64,000 nt of DNA, taken from Naganishia liquefaciens (taxonomy: Eukaryota > Basidiomycota > Tremellomycetes > Filobasidiales > Filobasidiaceae). Positions within the stretch are counted from its first letter, which is position 1, and every line of letters begins with the position of its first letter. The notes beneath the pieces are model-generated. The model was given only the letters and a program-made list of their open reading frames with translations, was not told the DNA's origin and ran no database searches. A program made the translations under genes and the position numbers. Below are positions 34,801 through 46,301 of this stretch, in pieces. The DNA lies in contig BLZA01000019.1 in NCBI GenBank assembly GCA_013423385.1, forward strand, positions 868,001 to 932,000. Direction: 5' to 3'.

Positions 34801-37800
34801 ATGGCCTTCACAGCGACATCTTCGTCTGCTCCGGCGACTCCAGACCGGATGAAACGCTCTTCGAGATTACTTGGAGTCCGGGATCCTCTGCAGTCATCAC
34901 CTAGACTTCACGTCGCCGCTTCACACTCAAATCCCAAGGCAGTTTCGAGCTCCAGCTCAGACAAGGTGACCGTCTGCGTGAGGTGAGCACTCGCGCTGAG
35001 AGTCTTGCTCACCGCATTAGGTCTCACATGTTTCCCTTCAGATTCAAGCCTGCTTCTTCGCTGGAATGCTATGAAGCGTACAATTTTGCACCAGACGGAA
35101 ACACATTGACTCTCTCGGACTCTCATCCTACCGTAATCAAGCGGAATGGAAAGGCAGGACGAGAAAAGGAATATACGTACCGCTTCAGTAAGTTGTCCCT
35201 GTCTTCCTGCCGGGAACCGGTAAGGTATTGACTGAATTCAAACTTCTCGCAGGCGGAATATATAGAGCACCGGATCCTACTCTGAGCCTTTATGAGCGAC
35301 AAATCGCCCCTCTCGTGGCTAAGGCTATGGCAGGATTCAACAGCACAATCTTCGCATATGGTCAGACAGGTTCAGGTGAGTTGCAGCACCATCCGATACG
35401 AAGCGGCAGAGCTCGCTTTGCTGATTGTGATTGTCAAAACAAGGCAAGACGCATACCATGGTATGCCTTCATTGGTGCTGGTCATGTAACTTGCTGACAC
35501 GAATCATAGAGTGGAACTAGCGAGGACGTTGGAATTATCCCACTTGCCGTCTCAGGAGTTTTTGCGGCTATCGAACAAGTGAATCCGTGCTCTGAGCTCA
35601 TGATGAACCTGTGCTGACATGTGCTGCAAACAGAATCCCGGCAGACAGTACCTGTTGCGAGTCTCATACCTTGAGGTATACGCGACATGACTGGTTGTGC
35701 CTGTGACTTCAACCTGATCTCAAGCATACTCATTCATAGATCTACAACGAGACCTTGCGCGACATTCTCCAGCCTATGAAAGGGGTTCTGAACGATAAAG
35801 AGAAGCCAGTGCTTCACGTGATAGAGGTTAGAGCTTGACCTCGTTATCCTTCTCATCATCCTGATGCAGGTCTACAGGGCAACGTGGTGGTTAGACCGCT
35901 TCGGGAAGAAATCGTTCGCACACCGGAAGAAGTACTCGGATTGCTTGAAAGAGGACAAAAGAATAGGAGAACAGGCGCTACGGATTGGGTACTTCGTCTG
36001 ATTGTCTTTCGGTTTTGCGTAGATTGACATCGTTTGCTCTGCTGTAGAATGAACGGAGCTCAAGATCCCATTGCGTGTTCACAATCGCAAGTAGTAGTTC
36101 GGATTGCCTTCGAGGCTTCGCTAATAGCGATTGTTTCCCTCAGACGATCGAAAGTCGTTTGGGCTCCGACATACGCCAATCCCGACTCGTGAGCACCTAT
36201 GGAAGGATTAATTCCATTCAAGACTGATCGTCGCAATGACAGACTTTAATAGACCTCGCTGGCAGCGAGAAGGCTGCATCCAATCTGGAGAGATTGGCGG
36301 AGGGAAAGCACATCAACCGGTCTTTGTTGGCGCTCGGAACCGTCATCGAGCTTCTCTCTGACAAGAACAAGAGGCCGTAAGTGGCTAAACTCAGGCAACC
36401 TTCGGTCAACTCAAGTTGCCTCTTCCACCTTGAACAGTGGACACATCCCGTATCGAAACAGCAAACTCACTCATCTGTTGGAGAATGCCTTAGGCGGCAA
36501 TGCCAACATCGCCGTCATTTGCACCCTGTCTGCAGAAACTCATCACAGCAGTGAGACGTTAGAGTCCCTCAAATTCGCGTCAAGATGCGCTCAAGTGGAG
36601 ACTCAGGCAATCCAAGGGATCGTAAGCGGTATTTCCTGATCAGGTCTGAGTTTCTCACTCATGAGTGCCTCACGAAGGTTACGGCTTCTGAAAAAGCACT
36701 GCTCCAAGCGAAAGAGGAGGAGATTACAAAACTTCGCGAGCAGATAGAGCTTTTGCAGAGTGTTCCCTCATCCGATCTTCCTTTTGAAACGGCTGAAACC
36801 GTGTCAGATCAGAAACAACAGTCTGTAGGTCTCTGCTATGGGCTCAGCTTTCGGGGGCTAATGTTCAGTCGCCTTCGCTAAGCTTCAAAATGAGCTGGCA
36901 GATCTCGAGAGACGACGAAATAAACTTGTGGACCAACTCAGAACGCTCAACAGCGAGATCTTGTCATCCCATGCAAGTCAGTCTCCTGGAAATCCCGCAA
37001 CAATTGGCAAGGTGATGCAACGGAGAGTAAGCGACTTGATCCGCATGCAGTCTGGAAAGACTTCACAGCCTTCCGATTCAGCCAGCAACAGTCGACGAGC
37101 GGTCAGCGGGAAGATTCTGTCCATTAACGAAGAAGAATCCGACGATGACGTTCTATCCGCTGATCTGCTTAAGGCTTTTAAAGCGCAGCGATCAACAGAT
37201 AAGCGGAACAATGATATGTTGCTCGCACGACTAGTTGACGCCGAAGCGTCTGCATGCCAAACGGAGCAAATGAGGCAAGAAATCAACGAACTACGGCGTT
37301 GCCTAGATACGGAAACGGCGAAATCGGAGGAACTCAGGAAACAGCTTGCAGGTCGGGAACTCATGGAAAATAGACAATCCGACGAAGTACAGAGGTTGAA
37401 ATCCGAAGTCTCGAGAGCACAAGCGGAGCTTTCGAGCCTCAAAGTGGCTAGACCGATACTATCAGCACCTTCTTCAAATTCGGTATTGAATGCCGAAGGT
37501 CTCCCTGCGACATCTCCAACTCCGATCGACGACCATGTCAAATTGAGGAATAAAGCGATGTCAAGCGTCATGTCTCATCCTATTCAGCAACATTGTGCGG
37601 ACTGCCAGCGCTACAAGGAAAAGATGAAGGCACAAGAAACGATCATTCAAGGACAGCAGAGTGTTAATCAAGCACTCATGGACAGGGTCGCTGACTGGCA
37701 AAAGGTTTGTAATGGCCACAAGCCTGTCTTGCATCAATAACTTACCGTGGGATTTGACTCATTGTCACAGAGGGTACTTGAACAGGATGATCTAATTCGA

Positions 37801-38163
37801 CGCCTATTGCCAAGGCTACAGGTCCAGGAAAAGGAGAACGTTTGTGTGTCCGGCGAGGCGGACGGAATCAAACTACAACGAAAGAGTTCGGACAAAATTT
37901 TCGAGGGAAAAGGCCGCACAGAACCACGTACCTTGGAATCTCCACAGAAATCCAGGCCTCATCAAAGCCCCTCCAAAGCATCGCTTTATAGCGGATTAGG
38001 TCCACGCCCACTACCGATGTCGGAAACGCAGGAATCCAACTTCTCTCCCAAGTCGCATCGCAGGGTAACAATCGAACACGATATCAATCGCTTACAGAGT
38101 GAGTGTATGCAATCCATCACGGGAGGAATCGCGGAAATCTTAGTATCGGTTCTACAGGTATAA
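34801..38163 (+). CDS. kinesin, probably kinesin-7 (CENP-E/Kip2) type
   Basis: Fifteen exons, starting 34801-34982, 35042-35187, 35253-35375, 35444-35460, 35510-35578 and ending 36883-37704, 37771-38163, give 846 residues. The motor is N-terminal: [14 protein letters not shown] (P-loop), [26 protein letters not shown] (switch I), [10 protein letters not shown] (switch II), [26 protein letters not shown]. Order and the [12 protein letters not shown] segment fit kinesin-7. Coiled-coil segments follow ([34 protein letters not shown]; further heptads to residue 720) and a short tail. The motor would walk to microtubule plus ends. The P-loop Lys-Thr lies on a 17-nt exon. The intron 36087-36143 is GC-AG. 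The neck after switch II is normal. An extra 3' exon after 38160 cannot be excluded, since CAG|GTATAA there could be a donor. Confidence 0.92.
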
Positions 38164-38443
38164 ACCGTGTTGACAAGACGCGCAGTTTCTTTAAAGATGT
38201 GGACAAACTATCTTGAAACCTTCCGGCGATACCGAAGTCTCTTTACACCGCGTAACAAACAACTTGTAGACATAGATAGAGTGTCATTAAGGTAGTACAG
38301 ATTGACAGGCTTTCCTGAAGGGGTATATCTCGAAAGACCTAGCAGATCAAGCCTTACAATCTGGCGGTCAGCCAGATACAGAGCAGATGCCGGTTGCCGA
38401 TTTGATTAAATCGACGAATGCCGCAAATCTCTGTCCAAAGTCA

Positions 38444-40279
38444 TTACACCAGGTCTTGTACACATGTGTTCGGATCTCCGAAAGAATCTGTTGCGGAATC
38501 TCGAGGTATGGTTCTGGGCTCCTCGACCAGCGTGCGCCTTAGTCGTCCCCCTTCCTGCACGCGGAAATCTGGTGGAGTGATCGAGGTAGCCGAGTCGTGT
38601 TCTTCCGTAGGCTCGATGTGGTACTGCGTTTGCCGCGATATGTATCGGTCATTGCTTTTCGTCGGGACGAGAGGTCGACCACGTGGGTGATTTCGGCCTA
38701 TTGACAAGGGCTTTGGACTTTCGATAAGCGGACTGCGGCAGGAACGCTCAAGGGAGTGCGTGGGGCGTAACGAGCCAGATTCAAGTCGAGCGGTTGAGTT
38801 CTTGTTCGTGTCGATGACTCTGTACGACTGCGCGCGGCTGTCACTAGGTGCTGTATTGATAATCGGGCGGACAGCAGATGTTGTGTTGATGTTCAGAGCG
38901 ACAGCATTTGGCTTGTTCGCCTCTGTCACACTGTCGCCGTCACCGACAATACTACTGAGCCGTGCGGAATTGCGCAAAGTTGTTTCGAACTCCTGGTACT
39001 CGAATGCCGCGGAAGGTGCGCGTTGGTGGCGACCGGTATCGGTTGTGGCGTGGAGAAATGCATTTGAGGGATCGCGTGACAGGCTTGCGGCAGCGGGAGG
39101 GAATGGGAAGGCGGTCTCAGTCCTCTCTTTATACTCCGTGTTCAGTTGGGGTGGACAAGGCGTGCTCCATCCGTCTCCGACGCCATACATATACGGAAGA
39201 CTGCTAGACGTCTCATCAAGCAAGTTGTCATTGCCACGAGGGGATGAGTAGGAGTTGAGACGGGCGACGGATGTAGCGATCAAGGGCAGTCGAGGTTGTG
39301 CCTGGTCTCGGAAGGAAGAAGGCGGTCGAGGCGGCGCCATTCTGGGTCTGTTTGGTACCTCTTCGAAGCGCGTGAACGAGGTTGATCTCGCCATGCCATT
39401 ATGAAGAATAGCTGGACGGATCAAAGGTGTAGGCGCAAAAAGAGGCGGTCTTGATTGCGACGCTTTCCGTTCACTGGAGTCCTTCGTTTTGGTCTGAAAG
39501 AAATTCTTGAACCTGAAAGCTCCGAGGGAAGTCTTCTTCCTGATGACAGGGAAGTCGTGTTGTGTGAGCGGAATATTCTCTTTCGCGAGCGGTAGATGTG
39601 GAACCGATCGAAATGAGGGGAGGGCGGGCAGACCGTCACTGCGCGAACTCCTGCAGCCGGAATGTCAATACGGTGGTGCCGTATCAGGAAACCAGCCGAC
39701 TCACGCGACTCTTTCTTGCAGTATACCTTGCGGCGCCATCCACACCTCACTCTGTCGCAGCCATCCACTGCTTCTGTCTCGGACCTTCTCGTCGTTCACC
39801 TCCTTCCGACCGACAAAAGAAGCGGACCTTCCACGCCACCATTCCATCTTTGACTTCGCAGATGCCCTGTTTTCCTTCTCCGACATGCCCGTTTTCGGCG
39901 TCTTGATGGGTCCAGATTGCGAAGATGCCAGAGATCTAGCTAAAGAATTAGAAGATTGTTTCTTCTTCATCGAGGGGCTTGTCGCAGATGAGGAAAAAGA
40001 AGACGGGAGACCAGACTTGAACACAGATTTGCGTGGCGTCGAATGGGCCTCCTGTCGGAAGGTCAGATGCTGCGGTATTCTGCCATATTCGTCCGAGTGA
40101 GAGCTGTTGAGGATTCCGGTAGTGAACTATCCCATTTCTCAAGTTAGCTGCACTGATTTTGAGGTTTGAACACGTACCAATGGGGAGCATGCGTGATTGG
40201 GACATTGTCTGAAATCGGGTGAAGAAGACGCCCTCGTCGGTTGCAAATAGGCTGGAGTCGACAAGGCGTTGTATGGCAT
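38444..40279 (-). CDS. unrecognised Ser/Arg/Pro-rich protein
   Basis: Three exons (40279-40178, 40126-39705, 39650-38444) join in phases 0 and 2 and give 576 residues. The second intron (39704-39651) has a perfect GTGAGT donor and CAG acceptor. The product has low complexity, many basic-Ser motifs, EKENRASAKSK, FRFKNFFQTKTK and MAPPRPPSSFRD, with no membrane span. It looks disordered and rich in possible phosphosites, so a cytoskeletal or cell-cycle adaptor is possible; that is only inference. It is convergent with the kinesin, 280 bases between stops. The start is uncertain: an overlapping reading from 40391 uses the same splice site at 40178 (see the next entry). Confidence 0.6.
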
Positions 40280-40391
40280 ATTGGTGTCAGACTCAAGGAG
40301 TCGCGTACGGGTTTCCAATGTCAAGGTGATTTTCAAACAGCTCCAGTCCCGCCAACATCATATTGTCGAGTGCTGACAGCATGATCGACAT
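39948..40391 (-). CDS. alternative-frame reading overlapping the previous gene
   Basis: An ATG at 40391 opens exon 40391-40309 (start MSIMLSALDNMMLAGLELFE). It splices by GTACGC..CCAG to 40251-40178, then through the same 40177-40127 intron to 40126-39948, phases 2 and 1, ending at a stop at 39948 (111 residues). The first exon looks strongly coding. This reading uses another frame of the exons shared with the 576-residue model. Either it is the true N-terminus joined in a way I could not find, or it is an upstream ORF, or alternative splicing of the 57-base first intron switches the frame. The models are mutually exclusive on one mRNA. Confidence 0.3.
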
Positions 40392-41112
40392 GTTATCGAG
40401 AGACTGGCGGCGAGCCAAAGGAAGATCAGGATTTGTTTACACTTTTCCGGAAACCTGAAACGCCAAAAGGAGTTCTGAGACGCTGTTGAGTGATGATCTA
40501 CGGCTTCCATCAAGCGGAAAGGAGTGTCCGCACAAAGTTTAGGCGAGCGGCGATGAACTGATGATGTATGGCGTGCATGATTCGCATGATCCATGGATTC
40601 CTCGTCACAACCCTTATCTTAACCTTCAAGGAAGCGCACCGATACTGACAATACAGAACAATTATTGGCTCAGAAAGATCTCTTCACCACGACATCGACA
40701 ATGCTAGGTAGGCTCGCATTTGGAGGTGATGTCGATAGTGTTCAGGTTCAATAGTTTCCCAACCGGGATGACTTCGACGAGATGCGTCGTACGATACTAT
40801 CCGGAAGATTGAATGACAGGGATTCATAACCTAAATGGTGTCGAGAGCTGTCTACCGCAGACGGTGAGGGTATATCAATCCCACGCAAAGCTCTTCAAAG
40901 CTCTTGAATCGGCATCCGGATCCAGGAGCTCAGCAGCACGTACAGTTGACCCGCGGAAGCAAAACCAGATAGGGCAGTCTTATAACCTCGATCGCACCAT
41001 CCAATAATTAGACCTTGATTGAGTTCATCTTCAAGCCGTCGAGCATTCTGCTTCCAATTCTGTGCCAATCATCCCAACATTTCCCGCCGCGACACAGCAT
41101 TGCAGGAGCTCA
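40392..41112. other. divergent intergenic region before the BolA gene
   Basis: About 720 bases between the minus-strand unknown and the plus-strand BolA gene. It presumably holds both promoters. Only short frames without family content were seen. Confidence 0.5.
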
Positions 41113-41707
41113 ATGTTCTCTCCCTTGCGTCTTTTCACGCGCAATATCTGTCAAACTTCATCCTCGACAACGGCCGCTACATCTCGATCCAGGCTTCGCA
41201 TCATGCAGCATCCAGGACCAGTGGAGATTTCGATGCACCGCAAGGCAAGTCGCCTAATGACAACTGACGGAAAGCTGCTGATCGATCATGCAGCTGACGG
41301 AGAACTTGAAGCCGACGTATATCAAAATACAAAACGAGTGAGCAGACATTATATGCTATAGACCGCTTCATCTGTTCTTAGTCATCATCGATGTTTTATA
41401 GCTCCTCGAAACATGCGCACCATTCAGCCATGAGAGCTCAAGGCGGAGGCAATGGCGAGACTCGTAAGCAGATCATTGGAATGATGTAATGCCTGTAGCA
41501 CGAACCAAGATTCTGCTTGCAACCACAGATTTTACTGTCATCCTCGCCTCACCGGAATTTGCGGGCAAGTCGGCTATCGCCCGGCATCGACTCGTCAATA
41601 CTCTTCTCAAGGAGGAATTTGAGCAGATGGGTTTACATGCATTGAGTCTGCGTCTCAAGACGCCAACAGAGGCAGATAAGGAGGGACTTGTACCTGAGCA
41701 GCCATGA
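41113..41707 (+). CDS. BolA-family protein, probably mitochondrial
   Basis: Four exons (41113-41244, 41294-41337, 41402-41463, 41529-41707) give 138 residues. The BolA fold is evident: an N-terminal helix after GPVEISMHRK, LTENLKPTYIKIQND, the family NDSSKHAHH motif, ETHFTVILASPEFAGKS, ARHRLVNTLL and HALSLRLKTP at the end. A basic, Ser/Thr-rich stretch of about 30 residues precedes it (MFSPLRLFTRNICQTSS) and suggests import into mitochondria, where BolA proteins work with monothiol glutaredoxin on [4Fe-4S] cluster delivery. The first intron is GC-AG (GCAAGT donor at 41245), needed for phase and for the intact helix. It is convergent with ROK1, 51 bases between stops. Confidence 0.9.
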
Positions 41708-41758
41708 TAGATATACCATAAGATCGTCGCCAAAGCTAAAAGTTGGGCTTCCCGATGT

Positions 41759-43718
41759 TTACTCGTCCAAGTCTACCTGAAGTTGGGAATCTGCTTCCTT
41801 GGATACACCACTTTTCTTCGTGTCAACGCCTTTGCTCTTTCGCTTCTTCGAAGCCTCAATGATTGCACTACATCGCAGACAACGTAAGCCTAGTCCAACC
41901 TTGAGCCGAGGCGACGTGGAACTCACTGCTTGCGCTTGACGTCGCCCTTGATTGGGTTCTTGCCGCCGCCTCCGACTTCTTTCCGTTCGACAGGCTTCAT
42001 TTTGCGTGCCTTCTTCATATTCTTGCTCGGTTTGGGCATGTTGAGCATCCAAGGTTCCACATTTGCGCCGGCTGTCTTCATCACGTTGGCGATCCTGCAG
42101 ATACAAGATGAGTGACTGCTCTGCAAATAACGCAGACTGATGCCTACGTCCGGACGTATGGCCCATCCTCAAGTGTAAAGTAGGTGATGGCCTTTCCTGA
42201 GCGTCCTGCCCGGCCGGTTCGGCCGATCCGATGAATATAGCTTTGAACAGTTTGCGGGAAATCTATCCAGGGTAAAAGGGTCACCGCACAAACGGAAGAA
42301 AGGCGGAATCGTAACCCACCATAGTTGACAACCACCTCGACGCCCTTGAAATCCAGGCCTCGTGCCATGAGCTCCGTAACGATAAGGACCCAGGTCTTGC
42401 CTTCTCTGAAATCTCGTACAGCTTCCTCCCGCTTAGCTTTTGTGCGATTCGAATGAACAACTCCCACACGCAATCCGTCAAGCACCAGTTCCTTGTACAG
42501 ATCATCCGCTCGCTCGATGGACTGAACGAAAATCAACGCTGGAGGCGGCAATTGACCAGCGGCTATGTCGTTTCGCAATGCGAGAAGTTTGCCGATCTCC
42601 GACCCACAGAACTGCAATCTCTGCTCCACAGTAGTAGTTGCTGCATCCCTGTTTGAGAATAGCAAGTCAGTACCAAGATGTCGGCTGGCACGTATAGCTT
42701 ACTTCAACCCAACAACGATCCGTACGCCCTCATCACGCAGCCAAGTTTTGGCCAAGGCTTCCGGTCCGGCCTCCATGGTGGCACTCAAGAATGCTTTCTG
42801 TAATGCAGGGTGCACGCAAGCCTTGACAATCGGCTCTACTTGGGGCAGAAAATCGGAGCCAAGCAGTCGATCAGCTTCATCGAGGAGAAGGTATCGCGTC
42901 CTTGGAGAGCAGGTATCAGCTTAGAGACTCGCTTCCGAATGGCGTGCTCACTCGTGTAATGGCAAGGTTTCAGATGAAACCAATTTGTGGAGTCTCTCGG
43001 GAGTTGCAACGAGGATATCGAGACCTAGAGCGACACTTCCTTCTTCAGATTTTGCCGAATCGATCACTGCCTTCTCCGTTGCTTTTTCCAGCAGCATCGT
43101 CCGCCAGGCATGTCCTTCACAAAGCTTCAGCACTTCGTTGTGAATTTGGAGAGCGAGTTCGTGGGTCGGGAGGACAATGATTGCCCGAATGCCTTGTTCC
43201 CCTGGAGTAGGTGCATCACCATTTTTGAAGAGCTTGAAGGCCGATCTGCACGGTCTGCCGAGGCGGACCATCAACGGCAGCAGATATGAAAGCGTTTTCC
43301 CGGAACCGGTCGGTGCTATCACCATGACATCCCGCTTGCTTTCGTCCATAAGCGTTCCAGCTACTGCTCCTTGCACCCCCCATAGATGATGAACCCCATG
43401 CTTCCTCAGATTTTTCTTAAGAGACTCGTCCGAAGTAGGCAGGAACTCTTCGAACGTCTTGAAAGATTTCGGTAGCGGTTCGGGTCCAGAAAGCGAAATC
43501 TTCTGCACCGGAGGACCTGCCACGTCTTCCGGCTCGGGCGATGGCGTTCGAATTGGCAGACGCGCTTGTCGAGATGTCCCCTCGTCATTTCGCTTCCTCT
43601 TGTTTGACTTGCTCTGAAAAGACTTCGAGCCTGTGTGTTCCACGGATGCGAAGAAGTCGAGTTCCGATGGCAAGTGGCCGGGTTCTGCGGTAGAGCTCTC
43701 TGATATCAGGTGATTCAT
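41759..43718 (-). CDS. ROK1: DEAD-box RNA helicase ROK1 (DDX52 family)
   Basis: Six exons (43718-42952, 42900-42703, 42648-42320, 42262-42148, 42094-41927, 41867-41759), all in phase, give 561 residues; yeast Rok1 has 564. Motifs in order: [10 protein letters not shown] in the Q-motif region, [68 protein letters not shown] and [12 protein letters not shown] basic tail follows ([20 protein letters not shown]). The N-terminal 100 residues are polar with a nuclear-signal-like [11 protein letters not shown]. In yeast Rok1 acts in the nucleolus on early 40S precursors with Rrp5. The family is firm, since length, C-terminal tail and the Ser-rich N-terminus all agree. Confidence 0.94.
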
Positions 43719-43993
43719 TCCTTTCGCGCTGGCGTCTCCCTGAGCAGCAATAATCAGCGGACAGAATTCCCTGAGGGCATTCTAACGGACCTTATTGAAC
43801 AGTGCATGTTCTCTACCGAATTTTTTCTTGTTGAAGCTCGTGCCTCCCATAGAAAGCAGTTGGAAAGCCGAAGACGACATGCTGATGGGGTGGTACTTTG
43901 TCCTTCCGCGATGCACTAAGTCTTATCCTGCGATGGCTTCTCGACGTACAGAGAAATAATTGCGACAGCTGAGGTCACCGGGAACGATACACA

Positions 43994-44337
43994 ATGGATC
44001 TGAATCTACATGCACCTCAAACGTCGGAAATTCAAGAAGCAGCAGCGGTGATCGAGAGCGGATCCAAAAAGGGTGCGTACAATACGCACATACCTTATAG
44101 CAATCAATTCAAGCTGCGAGCACTGGCCTGTCTACCTTGACAGCCCAGCTTCAGCTTTTCACATCCTATACTGGGCTTGCCAGCTATCCGGTGCCTTCTC
44201 AAGTAACCGCTCTCTCGCTCCTTAAGCGATGGTCCAGATTGTCCGGTAACCAATTCTGGCCGAGACTCATGGGCAGCTGTGCCCGGCATACAGCGCAACA
44301 AGATCTGATGCTCTATGGCATGCATATATATTCATAA
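43994..44337 (+). CDS. small unrecognised protein (90 residues)
   Basis: Two exons, 43994-44072 and 44144-44337, join in phase 1 across a GTGCGT..CAG intron. The start MDLNLHAPQTSEIQEAAAVI is a good amphipathic helix, followed by KKAQLQLFTSYTGLASYPVP, LSLLKRWSRLSGNQFWPRLM and a short tail. There is no clear membrane span. No family is recognised. It sits between the start of ROK1 and the 3' end of the GH128 gene. The clean phase and helical content favour a true gene, but the product is too short for certainty. Confidence 0.45.
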
Positions 44338-44566
44338 ACTCATACTGCTTGACCCTTTTGCGTAGCAAAACGGTGCACGGCAGACCGTTTGACACCAGGC
44401 CATGAAGGTCTGCCTATATCATACATTTTGGTATTCGTCAGACGTGAAGATCGTGGAAATTGGGACGGCGCAGGCTTCGAGCCAGTCAATATAGTTAGAA
44501 GAATGGTCTAGCGCAATTGCAGTGTTGTTGATGCCGAACAGTTCCAGCGAGGACCTATGGCGGTCT

Positions 44567-46301
44567 TTATGCGCTGTTGACGTACTGTATCGGTTGCAAA
44601 GATAGTGAGATCAATGCACAACAGTCAAAAGACTAGAAACTGCTTACCCAGTCACCGAGGCTCGTGATCCATCCATTGACGTCCATGAGTCGGTTGTCTT
44701 CATTGACACCTTGCATTTCTGCCGAAGAGTTAAGCCATTAATCGCTCGCGGTCTAAATCGGTATTGGCAACTTACGCCTCATGGCACCGAAGGGAGAGTA
44801 CCTCTCGACATTGGGGTTGGCGTCAAACCACTTGGCCATTTCCTGGTGCAAAGCCCAAGCTGCAAAGAATTGGTCATTAGCCTCGGGAATTTATGCATTA
44901 TCGATATTTGACTTACTCTGGTCTGAGCTACATTGAGGGGTTCCCCAGTTAAAGGATTGACAAGCGTATTCAGTGACCCAACTGTAAAGGCACCGACGCC
45001 AGGATCAGCGTTCATCAAAGGACTTCTCTAGAATCGACTTACATCGGCTTGCCAGTGGCTTGGTAGAAGGAGTCCTGGAAAGGCGAAGATAAGTCAGCTC
45101 AAGAAAGGTCAAAAACATTTAGTGGGTCATACGATGTATTCCTTGAATCCTTCCGCATTGACGTCGTACCAGTGCAAGGGCTGGAAGTCGTAGTGGCATT
45201 CGGGGCACAATTCCACGAATTTCTTCAGGGGACATTTATTTCAGTGACTGGGCTGAAGCGTCAAGGATCTGACATACCTTGACCCATTCCAGTCCGCTAG
45301 GCGCATTGGTAGGCGCGGCCATACCGAGCTTGTAACCCTTTTCGCCCAAAGGAGTCATGTACTGCTTCCAGTATTGGACGGCATCTTCGGGCGAGATGTT
45401 GGACTGTGAAATCTCGTTGGGCCTAGACAGGGAAAAAGACTTTAGCGCTCAGCCTAAAGACGAGATTCGCTGAATACTCACTCGTTGAAGAACAAGACGT
45501 GCTTGACGCTAGAGGGCCAGCTGTTGGCGGCGTTCCAGAAGTCATCGTTGCAGTCCTTGGCACCCCAGATCATGGGAACAAATTCCAGACCAAGCTCGTC
45601 CGCCTTTTGGCAGCCGTGAGGGCTCCAAGTGTAGTACCTGTCGTATTGAGGCCATTAGAAGTTCGACCTAACAAGTTTGAACGACTGCTTACCAATGAGC
45701 ACCGGAAGCGTATTGACCAATCCAGCCGGGCTGTCCTTCCGCATCCCAGTCACCGTTAGGCCACGCCAGACCAAACGCTCCGTCACTGTCACCGGAACCG
45801 GGAGTCGAGGTGACTACAGCGGCTTGGGACGAGGTCGAAGACGCGGCTGGGGCATCGGAAGAAGCGGGGGCTTCGTATGTCGAGGTCGGAGCGGCGGAGG
45901 CTGCATCTGCAGTGTTGACCCAGGCATTAGCAGCCGGAGTGCTGGAAGGCTCACTCCAGGCGCTAGATGCAGCCGTAGGTGCAGAGTCCTGGGCAATGCT
46001 GCTTTGATCGGTGCTGCGGATTTTGCAAGCCTTGCCGTCTCCTCGTCGTCGGAGCTTCTTGCCGCCGTTAGATCGTTTCGCCTGTTGCGCCGACGCGAGA
46101 CGGGCGTGCTGACTGGATCGACGGTTGTGAGCGGGGGCATGCCTCGAAGCGGCGGAGACGCCATTGGCATTCTATGCAAAGGGTCAACCTCGGAATCGGT
46201 CGGCAAGAGCCAAAAGGATGACGTACGAGAGTGACGGCACCCAAAAGGGTCGTCGTCAAAGGGGCTGCGAGCGCCATCACTCGAACGATGCTGGTCAACA
46301 T
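44567..46301 (-). CDS. secreted glycoside hydrolase, GH128 (Asl1-like)
   Basis: Ten exons (46301-46227, 46171-45693, 45637-45482, 45422-45278, 45222-45133, 45074-45043, 44981-44917, 44859-44776, 44718-44648, 44584-44567) give 404 residues. The start MLTSIVRVMALAAPLTTTLL is a signal peptide. Dibasic sites follow (LRRRGDG), then a Ser/Ala/Thr-rich linker of about 110 residues that would be O-glycosylated. The catalytic domain begins near residue 145 (FGLAWPNGDWDA) and has the family YYTWSPHG, FVPMIWGAKD, FFNEPNE (acid/base Glu), LHWYDVNA and WVTEYACQSF (nucleophile Glu). GH128 enzymes cut beta-1,3-glucan, so cell-wall remodelling is likely. The last coding exon is only 18 nt (YVNSA and stop). 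Confidence 0.92.

Noticed and set aside
38161-38443. a further kinesin 3' exon
   Set aside because: CAG|GTATAA is a possible donor, but the only acceptor tested (ACTTGTAG near 38268) leads at once to stops.
38760-39251. 163-codon plus-strand frame
   Set aside because: Antisense to the third exon of the Ser-rich unknown.
45810-46234. Ala/Ser and Gly/Arg-rich plus-strand frames
   Set aside because: Antisense to the Ser/Ala linker of the GH128 protein.
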